Shown piece by piece: positions 16,952 through 29,954 of a stretch of DNA of 64,000 nucleotides. The notes below the pieces were generated by a model. It ran no database searches. It was not told the DNA's origin and worked only from the letters and a program-made list of their open reading frames with translations. The translations under genes and the position numbers were made by a program. The stretch is taken from NCBI RefSeq assembly GCF_000968055.1, contig NC_022538.1, positions 124,001-188,000 of the forward strand. Direction: 5' to 3'. The DNA is from Alteracholeplasma palmae J233. Lineage in GTDB: Bacteria > Bacillota_I > Bacilli_A > Acholeplasmatales > Acholeplasmataceae. Every line of letters begins with the position of its first letter. Positions within the stretch are counted from its first letter, which is position 1.

Positions 16952-19069
16952 ATGCATGAAGAACCATGGCTTCTTGAACTGAATGATAAACAAAAACAAG
17001 CAGTCACCTTTACAGGTGGAGCACTTTATGTTGTTGCTGGTGCTGGAACAGGAAAAACAAAAACTTTGACTGCTAGAATTGCTTATTTAATTAAGTATAT
17101 AGGGGTTCCCAGTCATAAAATACTAGCAGTTACTTTTACCAATAAAGCAGCTCGTGAAATGAAAGAAAGAATTGTTGATATGGTAGGACCTTATGCACAA
17201 GGGACTTGGCTATATACGTTTCATGCTTTTGGGCTACAAGTCTTAAGACAATTTATAGAAGAATTACCTTACGGTTATAATACAAGATTTAGTATTTTAG
17301 ATGATGATGACTCTAAAAAAATCATTAAAGATGTCACTAAAGCACTTAACTTAGATAGCAAAGTCTATCCTGTAAGAAGTATGAGAAATAAAATATCTAC
17401 ATATAAGACAGAAAAATCTGATGTTTTTGAAGATGAGAATGAAAAAAGAATCTTTAAAAAATATCAAGAAAGTCTACGTAGTGGTAATGTTTTAGACTTT
17501 GATGATTTATTGATTTATACATATGAATTACTAATGTATCATGATCATGTAAGAGAGTATTTACAAAATAAATTTGATTATATTTTAGTAGATGAGTTTC
17601 AAGATACAGATAAGATGCAATATTCTATTTTAAGCATACTTGCTGATAAACATAGAAATCTATTTTTAGTAGGGGATCCTGATCAAAGTATTTATTCATT
17701 TAGAGGGGCAGACTATAATAACACTAAGAAATTTTTAACTGATTTTGGTAGTGAAAGATATATTTTAGATCAAAACTACCGTTCAACTAACAATATATTA
17801 GAAAAAGCAAATATGCTGATTAAAAATAATAGTAATAGACCATTTAATAAAGAATTAGAAAGTAATCTTGGAACAGGTGAAAGAGTTATATTCTCTAAAG
17901 CAGATAGTGATTACCAAGAAGCAACAATTGTCTCAAGAGAAATTCAAAGACTCATTCGTAGTGAAAACTATAAGTATGAAGATATTGCTATTCTTTATAG
18001 AAATAATTCATTAAGCCGCTTATTTGAAGATTCATTTATTCAAATGGGTATTCCATATGTTGTCTATGGTGGTATTTCTTTTTATGAAAGAAAAGAAATA
18101 AAAGATATTCTAGCATATATTAGAGTGATTGTAGATCCACATCAAGATTTTTATTTAAAAAGAATTATTAATGAACCTAAAAGACAATTAGGACAAATGA
18201 CTGTTGCTAAGATAGAAGAATATGCCCAAGCAGTAGGTTTATCTATTTTTAATGCTATTGATACTGTAGCTGTTAATAAGCCAACCCAAGAAAGATTAAA
18301 GGTATTTAAAGCACTTATATTAGAAATGAGACATGAAATTGAAAATGTAGGTGAGTTAAAAGATATTGTTAATTATGTAGGTAATGCATCAGGTTATATT
18401 GATATGTTAAAAGCTGAAAAAGATGATATTAGTCAAGATAGAATAGATAATATCAACGAATTGAAATCAGTTTTTTCACAAGCAGACTCAATTTATGAAG
18501 GAAATAATATTGAAAAATTGATTCAATTATTAGATCAAATCTCATTATATACTGATCTTGATAAAAAAGATGCCTCTGATGATGTGGTTAAGTTATCCAC
18601 TTTCCATCAAGTAAAAGGATTAGAATTTAAAGTTGTTTTTATGGTTGCTCAAGAAGAAGGTATCTTCCCTAGTCAACGATCTTTATTTGAAGCAGATGGA
18701 TTAGAAGAAGAAAGAAGAATTGCTTATGTTGGTGTAACAAGGGCCAAGGAAAGATTATATTTAACCTATGCTCAACAAAGAATGATGTATGGTCAAATAG
18801 GCATGTCAACGGCATCAAGATTTATAAAAGAAATGCAGTTAGCAGAAGAAAACCAAAGACCTTATTATAATGAAGTAAATACACCTTTAAAAACAAGCCA
18901 GGTTACAAACAATAGATTTAATCCTGGAGAAAAGGTGTCTCATATAGTGTTTGGTGAAGGGGTTGTGATTAGAATAGATGATGATATCGCAACAATCGCA
19001 TTTTCTATGCCACATGGTATTAAAAAATTATTACAAACACATCCTTCTATTAAAAAAATAGAAAAATAA
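16952..19069 (+). CDS. pcrA: ATP-dependent DNA helicase PcrA
   Basis: The 705-residue superfamily 1A helicase carries all UvrD/PcrA motifs: NDKQKQAV (Q motif), VVAGAGTGKTKTL (motif I), AVTFTNKAAREMKER (Ia), YILVDEFQDTDKMQ (II), VGDPDQSIYSFRGAD (III), DQNYRST (IV), STFHQVKGLEFKVVF (V) and RRIAYVGVTRAKERL (VI). The C-terminal 60 residues form the FNPGEKVSHIVFGEG RNA polymerase-binding Tudor-like domain of PcrA. It unwinds DNA in repair and conflict resolution. It lies in Firmicute-like order with ligA, though other genes intervene here. Confidence 0.96.
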   Translation: MHEEPWLLELNDKQKQAVTFTGGALYVVAGAGTGKTKTLTARIAYLIKYIGVPSHKILAVTFTNKAAREMKERIVDMVGPYAQGTWLYTFHAFGLQVLRQFIEELPYGYNTRFSILDDDDSKKIIKDVTKALNLDSKVYPVRSMRNKISTYKTEKSDVFEDENEKRIFKKYQESLRSGNVLDFDDLLIYTYELLMYHDHVREYLQNKFDYILVDEFQDTDKMQYSILSILADKHRNLFLVGDPDQSIYSFRGADYNNTKKFLTDFGSERYILDQNYRSTNNILEKANMLIKNNSNRPFNKELESNLGTGERVIFSKADSDYQEATIVSREIQRLIRSENYKYEDIAILYRNNSLSRLFEDSFIQMGIPYVVYGGISFYERKEIKDILAYIRVIVDPHQDFYLKRIINEPKRQLGQMTVAKIEEYAQAVGLSIFNAIDTVAVNKPTQERLKVFKALILEMRHEIENVGELKDIVNYVGNASGYIDMLKAEKDDISQDRIDNINELKSVFSQADSIYEGNNIEKLIQLLDQISLYTDLDKKDASDDVVKLSTFHQVKGLEFKVVFMVAQEEGIFPSQRSLFEADGLEEERRIAYVGVTRAKERLYLTYAQQRMMYGQIGMSTASRFIKEMQLAEENQRPYYNEVNTPLKTSQVTNNRFNPGEKVSHIVFGEGVVIRIDDDIATIAFSMPHGIKKLLQTHPSIKKIEK

Positions 19070-19070
19070 A

Positions 19071-19104
19071 AATAAGCCATATTCTTTTTAGGATATGGCT
19101 TTAT
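19071..19104. terminator. Bidirectional terminator between pcrA and the minus-strand HAAS gene
   Basis: AATAAGCCATAT...ATATGGCTTTATT forms a stem around 19072-19104, with A/T tracts on both sides. It lies between convergent genes and can serve both. Confidence 0.8.
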
Positions 19105-19108
19105 TGTG

Positions 19109-20446
19109 CTATTTATTCAAAAAATTTAATTTAATAGAACCAGAAGAAACTTTGGCATTAATTTCATCTTTACTAGTAGTATTGCTTGTGTGTATATTAG
19201 CTACTTTTTCACGATTAATTTTAATAGAGCCGGAAGTATATTTTGTCTTTAGTATATAATCATTTGAAGAACCTTTAATATTGTCTAATGTTAGATAACC
19301 ACTTTTCGCATTAAGTAAAGCAGATTTAAAGCTGATATCATTATAATAAGTAACACCGCTACTTAGATTAACAGATATATTATTTTCAATCATAAGGCCA
19401 TTACCTTTTAAACTACCACTAGAACATTTTAAAGACATATCATAGGACTTTATATTGTCTAATAAAAGTGAACCAGAAGAAACTTTAGCTGAAATTGTTT
19501 GTGCATTTAGCCCATAAATTTTAGTTGAACCACTAGAAGTAATTGTATTAAGTAATTCAGATTTAAATTTTAATTCTTGATTAGGGTTGCCAAAACGAAT
19601 ATGACCGCTGGAATTTTTTAAATAGATGTAATGGGCAAAGCTATCATTGATTTTACAAGTAGCACTGTAAGCATTAATATTAAAGGTTGTTGCATAAATA
19701 GATGATAATTCAGCTTTCCCACTGCGTTGTATCATATAAAGTTGATTTAATGATTTAGCTTTGGGTAGCTTCACTAGTATTTTTTTATTTTTACTGTTTT
19801 TATAATAATGATTAGAAAAAATAATGCCATGAACAACAAGTGTTAAAAATAAAATTAAGGCATGCCACCAACCGTTTTGGCTGACTTGATTTTTAAATAT
19901 AAAATAGAAACCTATATATAATCCAGCAAAGACAATCATTTGAATGAAACCAAGCACCCAAATTCTATGAATGCGTTCGATAACTGAAATTTGATTTTCA
20001 TGGATGAAAACTTCTATCGGGTTTGAAAAACTTTTTTTATATTCAATGTCTATAGTATTACTATCAGAAGGTATGATTTCAATATTTCTTTCCCACAATT
20101 TAGTATTTAAACAGTATTCTTTATCTATATTGATATGATAAGATTTAACCTTTTTAAGAGAGGAACTAGAGGTTATTTTATCACCTAGAATAGTATTTGC
20201 CACAGGTCTTGCTTGAATATAATTTGAAAAAGTGAAATTGTTATTAGAACCGTTTTCTGAATCCTTTAACTCTAAAATGATATCACTTATTTTAGAAAGA
20301 GATTGTATAGCTTCTTGTTCAGTGATACCTTTTTCTATTTGACCTTCGATTAAGTCAGTGTAATAATCTAATACTTCATTAGGATCACTTATTTTATTTT
20401 CGTATAGTGCCTGTTTTAATTGATTTAAAAAATCTTGTTTATTCAT
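19109..20446 (-). CDS. HAAS (DUF1700)-DUF4097 membrane protein
   Basis: The 445-residue protein starts with a HAAS domain (residues 1-65; FLNQLKQALYEN and VLDYYTDLIEGQ). A linker and two membrane helices follow (about 160-205). Then comes a C-terminal DUF4097 repeat-type beta-helix (about 225-445) with repeated SSGS motifs such as SSGSLLLDNIKSYD. Proteins of this type act downstream of PadR regulators in membrane stress responses; the exact role is unknown. It overlaps the padR gene by 8 bp and is translated from its end. The separate HAAS and DUF4097 genes at 37140-38593 are its split counterpart. Confidence 0.82.
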   Translation of the reverse strand: MNKQDFLNQLKQALYENKISDPNEVLDYYTDLIEGQIEKGITEQEAIQSLSKISDIILELKDSENGSNNNFTFSNYIQARPVANTILGDKITSSSSLKKVKSYHINIDKEYCLNTKLWERNIEIIPSDSNTIDIEYKKSFSNPIEVFIHENQISVIERIHRIWVLGFIQMIVFAGLYIGFYFIFKNQVSQNGWWHALILFLTLVVHGIIFSNHYYKNSKNKKILVKLPKAKSLNQLYMIQRSGKAELSSIYATTFNINAYSATCKINDSFAHYIYLKNSSGHIRFGNPNQELKFKSELLNTITSSGSTKIYGLNAQTISAKVSSGSLLLDNIKSYDMSLKCSSGSLKGNGLMIENNISVNLSSGVTYYNDISFKSALLNAKSGYLTLDNIKGSSNDYILKTKYTSGSIKINREKVANIHTSNTTSKDEINAKVSSGSIKLNFLNK

Positions 20447-20759
20447 TTTTAAGACCTCCTATAATGATTTTATTAATAACTTTGTTTAAATCTTGTAATT
20501 CTGAAATCGCGTTTTTTAATTGAACTTTTCCTAATTCTGTAATTTGATAGTATTTTCTCAGTCTTCCATTATGTTCTTCTTGGTAAGTAGAAACATAATT
20601 TTCTTTTTCTAACCTTCTAAAAATAGGATAAAGCGTACTTTCAGAAATAGTGAAGTCTTGGATAACTCTTGCATAAAGCTCATAACCATAAGTAGGGCCA
20701 TCTAATAAAACGTGTAAAACATAAGTATCTAATAATCCTTTTTTTAATTGAATATCCAT
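20439..20759 (-). CDS. PadR family transcriptional regulator
   Basis: The 106-residue protein has the PadR winged helix: KGLLDTYVLHVL, YGYELYARV, ISESTLYPIFRRLEKE and YQEEHNGRLRKYYQIT. A strong AAGGAGG ribosome binding site is on the minus strand just upstream. It precedes and overlaps the HAAS-DUF4097 gene, so it probably regulates its own operon. The upstream 70 bp contain a possible operator with CATAC/GTATG arms. Confidence 0.93.
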   Translation of the reverse strand: MDIQLKKGLLDTYVLHVLLDGPTYGYELYARVIQDFTISESTLYPIFRRLEKENYVSTYQEEHNGRLRKYYQITELGKVQLKNAISELQDLNKVINKIIIGGLKNE

Positions 20760-20812
20760 AGCAACCTCCTTTTATATAATATAGCATATCATACATTGTA
20801 TAGTATGTAAAT
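20760..20812 (-). promoter_or_regulatory. padR promoter and putative operator
   Basis: Read on the minus strand, CATAC-8 nt-GTATG arms lie at about 20790-20808, upstream of TATATTATA-like -10 sequence (about 20774-20783) and the GGAGG ribosome binding site. PadR proteins usually bind such ATAC/GTAT-type inverted repeats; binding here is inference. Confidence 0.5.
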
Positions 20813-20840
20813 AAAAAAATATTTACTAAAATTAGTAAAT
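20813..20840 (-). terminator. Terminator of pheA (minus strand)
   Basis: On the minus strand, ATTTACTAA/TTAGTAAAT (20832-20840 and 20821-20829) pairs and is followed by T7. The stem overlaps the pheA stop codon. Confidence 0.8.
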
Positions 20841-21623
20841 ACCTAAAAGTTTATAATGAAATCTTTCTTTTAATTTTTCTAATTCACAAAAAAGAGATTC
20901 TAACTTATCTTTTTCTAATAAGAAGTCTAGAAAGAAAGTATAACTTCCTATCTTTTCTTTAGTAGGTCTAGACATAATAGAAGAGAGATTTATTTTTTCT
21001 TTTGAGAATAAGAATAGAATATCTGATAATAAGCCAGGCTTATCATCAAACGGAATAATGCACATGGATACTTTATATAATAAAGAAGTAGTTTCTAAAT
21101 TTAAATTATTTTCAATTAAAATGAATCTTGTTTCATTGTTTTTATAATCTTCAACAGCATTAACAACATAATTTGATGATGCCAAAAGATGTGATGGAAT
21201 AATTGCGGCTGAATTAAAATCAAGTAGATGCTTATCTAAAGATTCCGTATTACTTTCAGTAATGATTAATTTTTTACCTAATGTATTAAGGATATCTAAA
21301 CATTGATTTTGGGCTTTAAACTGAACATAGATAGAAGTAACTTCATCTAATGGGATATTGCTAATCAGTTTAAAACTAATAGGAAGAGTTAAATCATGGG
21401 TGATATATGCATTAGAAAGAGCTAAAAGATCTAATGTTCGTTGAATAAAACCGTCACTGCTATTTTCAATAGGGACAACTAAATAGTCAAAGACTGTAGA
21501 AAAACAGGCATCAATGCTATGTTTAAATTCTAATGAGACATCTAAGTTTAAGTTTTTAATAAATGTATTTGAGGCAATCTCAGAGTAGGTCCCTTTGGGT
21601 CCTAAAGTCATCATTTTTTTCAT
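20832..21623 (-). CDS. pheA: Prephenate dehydratase
   Basis: The 263-residue enzyme converts prephenate to phenylpyruvate, the last ring-forming step to phenylalanine. It begins TLGPKGTYSE. PIENSSDGFIQRTLDLL near residue 51 and the catalytic NNETRF (T165, R166, F167) follow. A C-terminal ACT domain (about 180-250; PFDDKPGLLSDIL, SRPT) would bind phenylalanine for feedback control. An upstream in-frame ATG (21650) exists, but AAGGAGT (minus strand) is spaced for the ATG at 21623. No other aromatic pathway gene is nearby, unusual for a Mollicute-like genome. Confidence 0.93.
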   Translation of the reverse strand: MKKMMTLGPKGTYSEIASNTFIKNLNLDVSLEFKHSIDACFSTVFDYLVVPIENSSDGFIQRTLDLLALSNAYITHDLTLPISFKLISNIPLDEVTSIYVQFKAQNQCLDILNTLGKKLIITESNTESLDKHLLDFNSAAIIPSHLLASSNYVVNAVEDYKNNETRFILIENNLNLETTSLLYKVSMCIIPFDDKPGLLSDILFLFSKEKINLSSIMSRPTKEKIGSYTFFLDFLLEKDKLESLFCELEKLKERFHYKLLGIY

Positions 21624-21683
21624 GTTTGTTAAACTCCTTTTTAATATCATATCATAAAATGTATGATTTTAGAGCAGCTTTAG

Positions 21684-21712
21684 TTGTATAAAGTTTCTAA
21701 AAAAGGTAAAAT
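21684..21712 (+). promoter_or_regulatory. Promoter for the membrane protein gene at 21769
   Basis: TTGTAT (21684-21689), 17-bp spacer, TAAAAT (21707-21712). It lies in the divergent gap between pheA and the + strand gene. Confidence 0.65.
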
Positions 21713-21768
21713 GAAGGCATAGATGAAGAATAGACAAGGCGATACTTTTGGAATAGGGAAAAGATAAT

Positions 21769-22485
21769 ATGAAAGAAAAGATGAAAAAATCTTATCTTGC
21801 GCTGCTAATAGTTTATTTGTCGATGATTATAGTGGGATATTTGATTATTTATAATAGCTTTGCAAAAGACCTAAGCTTATTAACAACGGGTATCGTTGTA
21901 GGATTGCTTAGTGTTGTTTCGGTTGCCTTTTTAATTATAGAAGAAGAATTTTTTAAGGTAGATTTAAAAATTTTATTAGGGTTCTTTGCGATAAATATTA
22001 TTGGACCTGTTATTTTTTTAACATTGACTGATTATAGAATTCATTATTATTTTGATGTAACTATTCTAATAGTTATCTTTTTTACCTATCTCATTCATAA
22101 AAAATATATTGAGTTAGATAAAAGGGAAGTAAGTATTAAACAAGAAAACTTATTTTATTATATTAGTTATACTGCATTACTATTGGTAAGTATAAGTACA
22201 TTAATTATTAAAGATGAATATTTATTTATTAGTTTATTTTCATTTTTATATTTAACCTTTATATCTTATCAAAGACATAAAAACTCTCTTATAAAAACAA
22301 CTTTTAACTTAGCTGTTATTGGTGTAATGTTGGCATTAGTTTATTTTGGAATAGACTTAAAATATATAAAAGAAACTATTTACTTTAAAATAAATTTTCA
22401 TTTGGTGATAGTTGCGATTAGTTTGCTTATTTTTCTAATTATTTTTAACCAATTAATAAGAGTAAAAGAAAATGAAAGAGACTAA
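21769..22485 (+). CDS. Polytopic membrane protein of unknown function
   Basis: The 238-residue protein is almost wholly hydrophobic, with about seven to eight predicted helices (for example 9-27, 34-56, 65-87, 92-109, 124-141, 145-162, 175-195 and 207-229), alternating with short lysine-rich loops. No signature motif is recognised. It is preceded by GGGAAAAGATA, a modest ribosome binding site. It ends 20 bp before a GTG-started helicase gene, so the two may be cotranscribed. No function is proposed. Confidence 0.65.
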   Translation: MKEKMKKSYLALLIVYLSMIIVGYLIIYNSFAKDLSLLTTGIVVGLLSVVSVAFLIIEEEFFKVDLKILLGFFAINIIGPVIFLTLTDYRIHYYFDVTILIVIFFTYLIHKKYIELDKREVSIKQENLFYYISYTALLLVSISTLIIKDEYLFISLFSFLYLTFISYQRHKNSLIKTTFNLAVIGVMLALVYFGIDLKYIKETIYFKINFHLVIVAISLLIFLIIFNQLIRVKENERD

Positions 22486-22505
22486 TATATAATTGGTGAT
22501 AGTGT

Positions 22506-23615
22506 GTGTTAAACAAAAAACAAGAAGAGGCGGTCACTTCAAGTGATCGTTTTATTTTTTTATTAGCAGGAGCAGGTACTGGTAAAACACGAGTGATTGT
22601 AGAAAGAATTAAATATTTATTAGAAAACAAGATAACAGTAGAAGAAAAAATTCTTTCTATCAGTTTTACTCAAAAAAGTGCGAAGGAACTGAAAAAAAGA
22701 ATAGGAAAAGAGAATATTAAATCACAAACGTTTCATAGTTTTTGTTTATCTTATTTAGACTTTAAAAATGTTTTAGAGCCTAAAGTTTTTAACTCAGAAG
22801 AATTACTTTTGATTTCTAATTATAAAAATAGCTTATTTCGTAAAAAGATGCCTAAGCATTATAAAGAGTACGAGGCTTATTTAAAAAATCAAGCAGGGAT
22901 TGATTATGATGATATTTTAATTAACTTTTTAAAATTAAAAAATATACCTAAATATGATTATATTTTCATAGATGAGTTTCAGGATACTAATCCTTTACAG
23001 TATCAAGTTTTAAAGAAATTAGTTCATTCTATGACTAATGTATTTTCAGTAGGGGATCCTGATCAAAGTATTTATGCTTTTAGAGGAAGTGATATTAAAA
23101 TCATAGATAAGTATATCAAGGACTATAAAGCGAAAATATATCTTTTAGATGAAAACTATCGGTGTAACAAAAAAGTCTTGTTAACTGCTAATAAACTGAT
23201 TAGTAAAAATAAAAAACGTTTTAATAAGGCTCTTTATCCTATTAAAACAAAGGATGGATTAGTTGAAATTGTTTATACAAAGGATAGATTTAAAACAATC
23301 AAGACAATCATAAAAAGAGAAAACTTTTTAACTATTTTAGTAAGAAGTTATCATAGTCATCGTAATTTGGAAAGTTATTTAGAAGAAAACTATGTCTTTA
23401 ACTATCAACTTTTAACAATCCATCAAGCAAAGGGATTAGAGTTTGACGCTGTTTTGATACTTGGAACAAGTGAAATGGTTAGAACAAATACCCAAAAAGA
23501 ACTTGAAGAAGAAAGAAGAATTTTATTTGTAGCACTTACAAGAGCGAAAGAAAAAGTATATCTTTTAGAAAAACATCCCAATAGATTTTTAAAAGAAATG
23601 AAAACAAAAGAATAA
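22506..23615 (+). CDS. Half-size UvrD/Rep-type helicase
   Basis: This 369-residue SF1A helicase is about half the normal size yet keeps every core motif: NKKQEEAV (Q), LAGAGTGKTR (I), SFTQKSAKELKKR (Ia), YIFIDEFQDTNPLQ (II), VGDPDQSIYAFRGSD (III), LDENYRC (IV), LTIHQAKGLEFDAV (V) and RRILFVALTRAKEKV (VI). The 1B insertion is short and the 2B domain, normally between motifs IV and V, is almost absent, as is the PcrA C-terminal domain. The start is GTG at 22506 with GGTGATA upstream. The frame is intact, so this looks like a functional minimal helicase or translocase rather than a decay product. It sits just before ligA. Confidence 0.88.
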   Translation: MLNKKQEEAVTSSDRFIFLLAGAGTGKTRVIVERIKYLLENKITVEEKILSISFTQKSAKELKKRIGKENIKSQTFHSFCLSYLDFKNVLEPKVFNSEELLLISNYKNSLFRKKMPKHYKEYEAYLKNQAGIDYDDILINFLKLKNIPKYDYIFIDEFQDTNPLQYQVLKKLVHSMTNVFSVGDPDQSIYAFRGSDIKIIDKYIKDYKAKIYLLDENYRCNKKVLLTANKLISKNKKRFNKALYPIKTKDGLVEIVYTKDRFKTIKTIIKRENFLTILVRSYHSHRNLESYLEENYVFNYQLLTIHQAKGLEFDAVLILGTSEMVRTNTQKELEEERRILFVALTRAKEKVYLLEKHPNRFLKEMKTKE

Positions 23616-23654
23616 TAGTTTTTAACCCCGTATAATTAGCGTGGTATGTTATAA

Positions 23655-28473
<4,819 letters not shown>

Positions 28474-28490
28474 GAGGAGGGGAGTCTTTT

Positions 28491-28997
28491 ATGAAAAATG
28501 ATGATGACGAGAAAAAAGAATTAACACAAGAAGAAATAGAAGAATTACTTAATACACTAAAGGATAAGAATGCAAATAATACAGGCACTATTTTGAATTT
28601 TGGTTTACTATTACACCCTAAGATGACTGTACACTTGATTGTGACATGGATTATTAATTTATTAGTCTTTGCCGTTGTAAGTGGTATCTTAAATCAAATT
28701 TCACCAACGATTTATTTCAATTTAACTTCTTATTTATTAGGTGTAAGCCTATTTACTCTAATAGAATTTGTTTTTAAGATTATCTTTTTAAAGTTTTTCT
28801 TAAGAATTGTTTTAATGAGTTTTGGTATGATATTATATGTTATACAAGTTGCATGTTTCTACTTAGTAGATTTAGTAGTTCCAAACTTTGATTTTTATAC
28901 AATAGAAGGTGTCTTTATATTTACTATATGCTTTTCTATTGTTAGATTAATTATCAGTCGCTATATTAGAAAATACAGAATCTTAAATCGTTTTTAG
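28491..28997 (+). CDS. Four-helix membrane protein of unknown function
   Basis: The 168-residue protein opens with a strongly acidic and basic stretch (residues 1-28, many D, E and K) and then has four hydrophobic helices (about 48-68, 79-100, 103-125 and 132-155) and a basic tail. GAGGAGGGG upstream is a strong ribosome binding site. It lies between uvrA and hprK with 17 and 15 bp gaps, thus in an operon. Small membrane proteins (YvlD/PspC types) often sit next to hprK in Firmicutes, but no specific similarity is clear. Confidence 0.65.
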   Translation: MKNDDDEKKELTQEEIEELLNTLKDKNANNTGTILNFGLLLHPKMTVHLIVTWIINLLVFAVVSGILNQISPTIYFNLTSYLLGVSLFTLIEFVFKIIFLKFFLRIVLMSFGMILYVIQVACFYLVDLVVPNFDFYTIEGVFIFTICFSIVRLIISRYIRKYRILNRF

Positions 28998-29012
28998 AAA
29001 GAAGGAATTCTA

Positions 29013-29954
29013 ATGGAAAATTCAATTTCAATTAAAAAACTTGCCTCTGATTTAGAATTAGAAGTAATTGCTGGAAGCACAGGACTTAAAAGAAGAGTAA
29101 AAGCTGAAATGCTTAATCGACCTGGAGTAGAATTAGCAGGTTTTTATGATTTCTATGATCAAGAAAGAATCTTATTAATAGGGAGTAAAGAAGCTTCTTT
29201 CTTAAAACTATTTTCACCACATATCCAAAAAGAAAGAGTTGATAGAATTGTCTCAGAACAACCACCAGCAATTGTTTTTTCCACAAATGTTGAGATCACT
29301 CAAGATTTTATTGACGCAGCTAATTTGTATGAAGTCCCCATTTTAAAAAGTAGTTTAAGAACTACGCCTTTAAATAGTAGACTATACAGTTATTTACATA
29401 GTGGATTAGCACCACGTATGAGTGTCCATGGTGTTTTAGTTGATATTCATGGACTAGGAACTTTAATCATTGGTAAATCAGGCATTGGTAAGAGTGAAAC
29501 AGCCTTAGAGTTGATTAAAAGAGGACACATTTTAATTAGTGATGACAGAGTTGATATCTTTGAAACTTCACCTGGGGTTATTATTGGTAACGCTCCTAAA
29601 ATATTAGAAAGATATATTGAAATTAGAGGTATTGGGATTGTTGATATTGTTTCTATGTTTGGTGCAGGATCTTATAGAGAAAACAAAAAGATTAGACTGG
29701 TTGTAGAACTTGAACATTGGAAAAAAGATAAAGTATATGATAGATTAGGTATTGAGACTGAAACAACTAAGTTCTTTAATACTGAAATTCCTAAAATTAT
29801 TATTCCAATTCTACCAGGTAGAAATACAGCTACATTAGTTGAAAGTGCCGCAATGAATCAAAAATTAAAATATTTAGGACATAATGCAGCATTAGAATTA
29901 ACAGAAGCAGTTGCCAAAGCAGCTATGCAAAAGGAGGAAGATGATGAAGAATAA
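29013..29954 (+). CDS. hprK: HPr kinase/phosphorylase
   Basis: The 313-residue bifunctional enzyme phosphorylates and dephosphorylates Ser46 of the PTS protein HPr, linking glycolytic state to carbon control. It has the P-loop GKSGIGKSE (154-162), then ISDDRVDI, and the HprK signature EIRGIGIVDI near residue 204. The N-terminal sensory domain is complete. It begins the Firmicute order hprK-lgt-ppaX-trxB-whiA. Its last codons overlap the start of the next gene. Confidence 0.97.
   Translation: MENSISIKKLASDLELEVIAGSTGLKRRVKAEMLNRPGVELAGFYDFYDQERILLIGSKEASFLKLFSPHIQKERVDRIVSEQPPAIVFSTNVEITQDFIDAANLYEVPILKSSLRTTPLNSRLYSYLHSGLAPRMSVHGVLVDIHGLGTLIIGKSGIGKSETALELIKRGHILISDDRVDIFETSPGVIIGNAPKILERYIEIRGIGIVDIVSMFGAGSYRENKKIRLVVELEHWKKDKVYDRLGIETETTKFFNTEIPKIIIPILPGRNTATLVESAAMNQKLKYLGHNAALELTEAVAKAAMQKEEDDEE

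Noticed and set aside
21624-21650. Upstream start of pheA at 21650
   Set aside because: The AAGGAGT ribosome binding site lies downstream of that ATG and is correctly spaced for the start at 21623.
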